The notes under the pieces are model-generated. The model ran no database searches. It was not told the origin of the DNA and worked only from the letters and a program-made list of their open reading frames with translations. Position numbers and translations under genes: made by a program. A stretch of 64,000 nucleotides of DNA from Nymphaea colorata (taxonomy: Eukaryota > Streptophyta > Magnoliopsida > Nymphaeales > Nymphaeaceae): positions 20,048,854 to 20,112,853 of the forward strand of contig NC_045143.1 of NCBI RefSeq assembly GCF_008831285.2, read 5' to 3'. Of this stretch, positions 62,643-64,000 are shown piece after piece (positions within the stretch are counted from its first letter, which is position 1; each line of letters begins with the position of its first letter).

Positions 62643-63059
62643 TAAAAACCAGGCTCAAACCTGGAGATCAAAATACTTCAAGAGATACACTCTTGTAGAT
62701 ACTAGCTGCTTCAATAAGTCGCACAGGGGAAACCTCAAACTAGAGGTGAAAGAAAACATGCATTAATCTCAAAAGATACACAATATCATGCCAAAAAGCC
62801 CACACCTAAACAACTGAATAGCTAGACTATTTATAAAGGAAGACTACATAAGGAGGAGAAGGATCTAGACGTTGGACTAGTTCCAACGGCTAGAAATCTA
62901 GCCATTGGGATTAGTCCAGCTCCAGTCAATTAGTAAAAAACAAAAAGATGAAAGCAAAAATAAAAAAATACGAAATAAGAACAATACATAAAGAAAGGAA
63001 AATTTACATAAACAACCTAAGTACCCTTTTATGTATATATATATATATATATTCTAACA
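62643..63059 (-). repeat. 5' LTR of the nested Copia element
   Basis: Same sequence family as 45201-45681, including GAGATACACTCTT, CTCAAACTAGAGGTGAAAGA and the CTATTTATA block near 62827-62835. The (TA)n run is shorter. The outer terminus seems mutated to TA. Confidence 0.88.
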
Positions 63060-63064
63060 AGATC

Positions 63065-64000
63065 CATATGTTAAGCTTAATCAAAGTACTGATTTACATT
63101 GAATAAAGGTAAGCACATATATGCATATGATTTAAGTATGAGTTTATATGTGATTTTGAATGTAAGCATATGTTACTGAACATTCATAGATTACTCAATC
63201 TTGAGAAAAATTCACGTGTTTTGCTATTTCCATAAATCTCACATATGAACAAAAACGACTATATATGATGCATATGTGATCTAAGTATAATCAGAGTTCT
63301 TGTATTAAAAGAATAAATCATCCACTTGCTTATTTTTAAAATTTGAGTAAATTGTGTGATAAGTTTATAAGTAATTCAAACATTTGACCAAATAGCCTCT
63401 TTGAGAGGAGAGAGAGATTGTTGGGGCAACACAATTGAAGTTAGGGCTCGAGTTGGGGATTACCTCCCAGTGGTCGTTGGGGGAGGCGAGGCTTCTACGG
63501 ATTTGTCGAACGAGAAGGTCTTACCAGCGATGGGGGAGGCCACTCGTGGTCATCAGAAAGGAAGGGGTGAGCAACATCGGGAGCATCATCTGGAGGACTT
63601 GGAGATGGGTGCTTGTGGTGAGGTGGTGACACTAATATGGATTGCAGCAAGGTTGCAGAGGACTCAATGGTAGTGATTGGGCAGCTAGGCGATTGATCTA
63701 GAGATGATGTCATGATATCCTTGCGTTGCACGGTGGAGTTAGGGTGGATGGGTGAAGAAGGGTAACCCGTTGGGACTCAAAGAGCTGTTGCCGTTGTGGG
63801 GGAAAAGGAGGGCTGAGTTGGGCAAGGGTAGCCAGCCACATGGATCTGGAATTGGATGCACAAGAATGGCCTGAAGTAGAGATTGTCAAGCAAGGTAAGC
63901 AGACCTGCATCAATGTCCCTGGTGAGGTATATCAGAAGATGGAGATGCGTTTCAGGCTTGCAGCTATCGGTAGATTTTATGGGGGTAGAATGATTTCAAG
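63065..64000. other. Intergenic DNA at the window end
   Basis: 63065-63390 is AT-rich with no structure I recognise. 63400-63960 is G-rich on the plus strand. Short frames occur on both strands there but none resembles a known family. It may be the edge of a further repeat or gene that continues beyond the window. Confidence 0.45.

Larger units (their letters stand above)
45201..63059 (-). mobile_element. Old Copia LTR retrotransposon, expanded to 17.9 kb by four nested insertions
   Basis: LTRs at 45201-45681 (3') and 62643-63059 (5') are clearly related. The 5 bp flanks GGATC (45196-45200) and AGATC (63060-63064) are a near-perfect target duplication. Reading the minus strand from 63 kb downward gives LTR, a primer-binding site TAGTATCAGAGT (62631-62642, one change from consensus), gag, integrase, a linker, reverse transcriptase, RNase H, polypurine tract (TTTGAAGGAAG) and LTR. 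This is Copia order. Foreign DNA at 46947-50258, 50511-53435, 54397-57867 and 58051-60231 splits it. Stops and frameshifts are numerous. Removing the inserts leaves an element of about 6 kb. Confidence 0.92.

Noticed and set aside
63401-63731. Overlapping frames on both strands at the right edge
   Set aside because: No recognisable domain, no splice pattern, and G-rich composition explains the openness.

Overview
This is nuclear DNA from a flowering plant. Genes are split by GT-AG introns, two conserved plant nuclear genes can be reconstructed in full, and most of the rest is plant-type transposable elements (Copia, Gypsy, solo LTRs, hAT, PIF/Harbinger-like). I cannot name the species. No CRISPR array, operon, prokaryotic gene, rRNA gene or tRNA gene was seen.

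Layout. 1-7.4 kb is AT-rich intergenic DNA with degenerate repeats. 7.39-23.97 kb (minus strand) is a 12-exon gene for a chloroplast-type Der/EngA double-GTPase (654 aa predicted). Its introns hold a 3.1 kb internally deleted Copia element (15.16-18.27 kb, TSD AAGAA), a 754 bp hAT element (11.93-12.68 kb, TSD GTTTTTTG) and a DnaJ/HSP40 gene fragment (about 20.46-21.0 kb). 24.29-29.75 kb is a decayed chromodomain-type Gypsy element just upstream of that gene. 30.07-31.2 kb is a PIF/Harbinger-like non-autonomous element (TSD TAA) carrying a two-type minisatellite. 31.23-34.32 kb is a 3.1 kb solo-LTR-like element (TSD TTACC). 34.3-37.4 kb is featureless intergenic DNA. 37.4-44.1 kb (plus strand) is an 11-coding-exon BUBR1/Mad3 spindle-checkpoint gene (395 aa predicted, two KEN boxes).

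45.20-63.06 kb is one ancient minus-strand Copia element whose two LTRs are now almost 18 kb apart. Four later insertions split it: hAT copy 1 (46.95-50.26 kb, TSD GTTGATTG), a second copy of the 3 kb solo-LTR family (50.51-53.44 kb), a different 3.5 kb solo LTR (54.40-57.87 kb, TSD ATCTT) and hAT copy 2 (58.05-60.23 kb, TSD CTTAAAAC). The three hAT copies (3.3, 2.2 and 0.75 kb) belong to one family, with termini close to CAATGTTGTA and clusters of the palindrome CGTATCGTACGATACG.

The two host genes are unrelated in function: one is plastid ribosome assembly, the other mitotic checkpoint. I did not find a new biological system. The useful results are the two gene models and the insertion history, which target-site duplications support at base level. 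Exon boundaries come from splice consensus, unbroken reading phase and recalled family conservation; no transcript data or searches were available.
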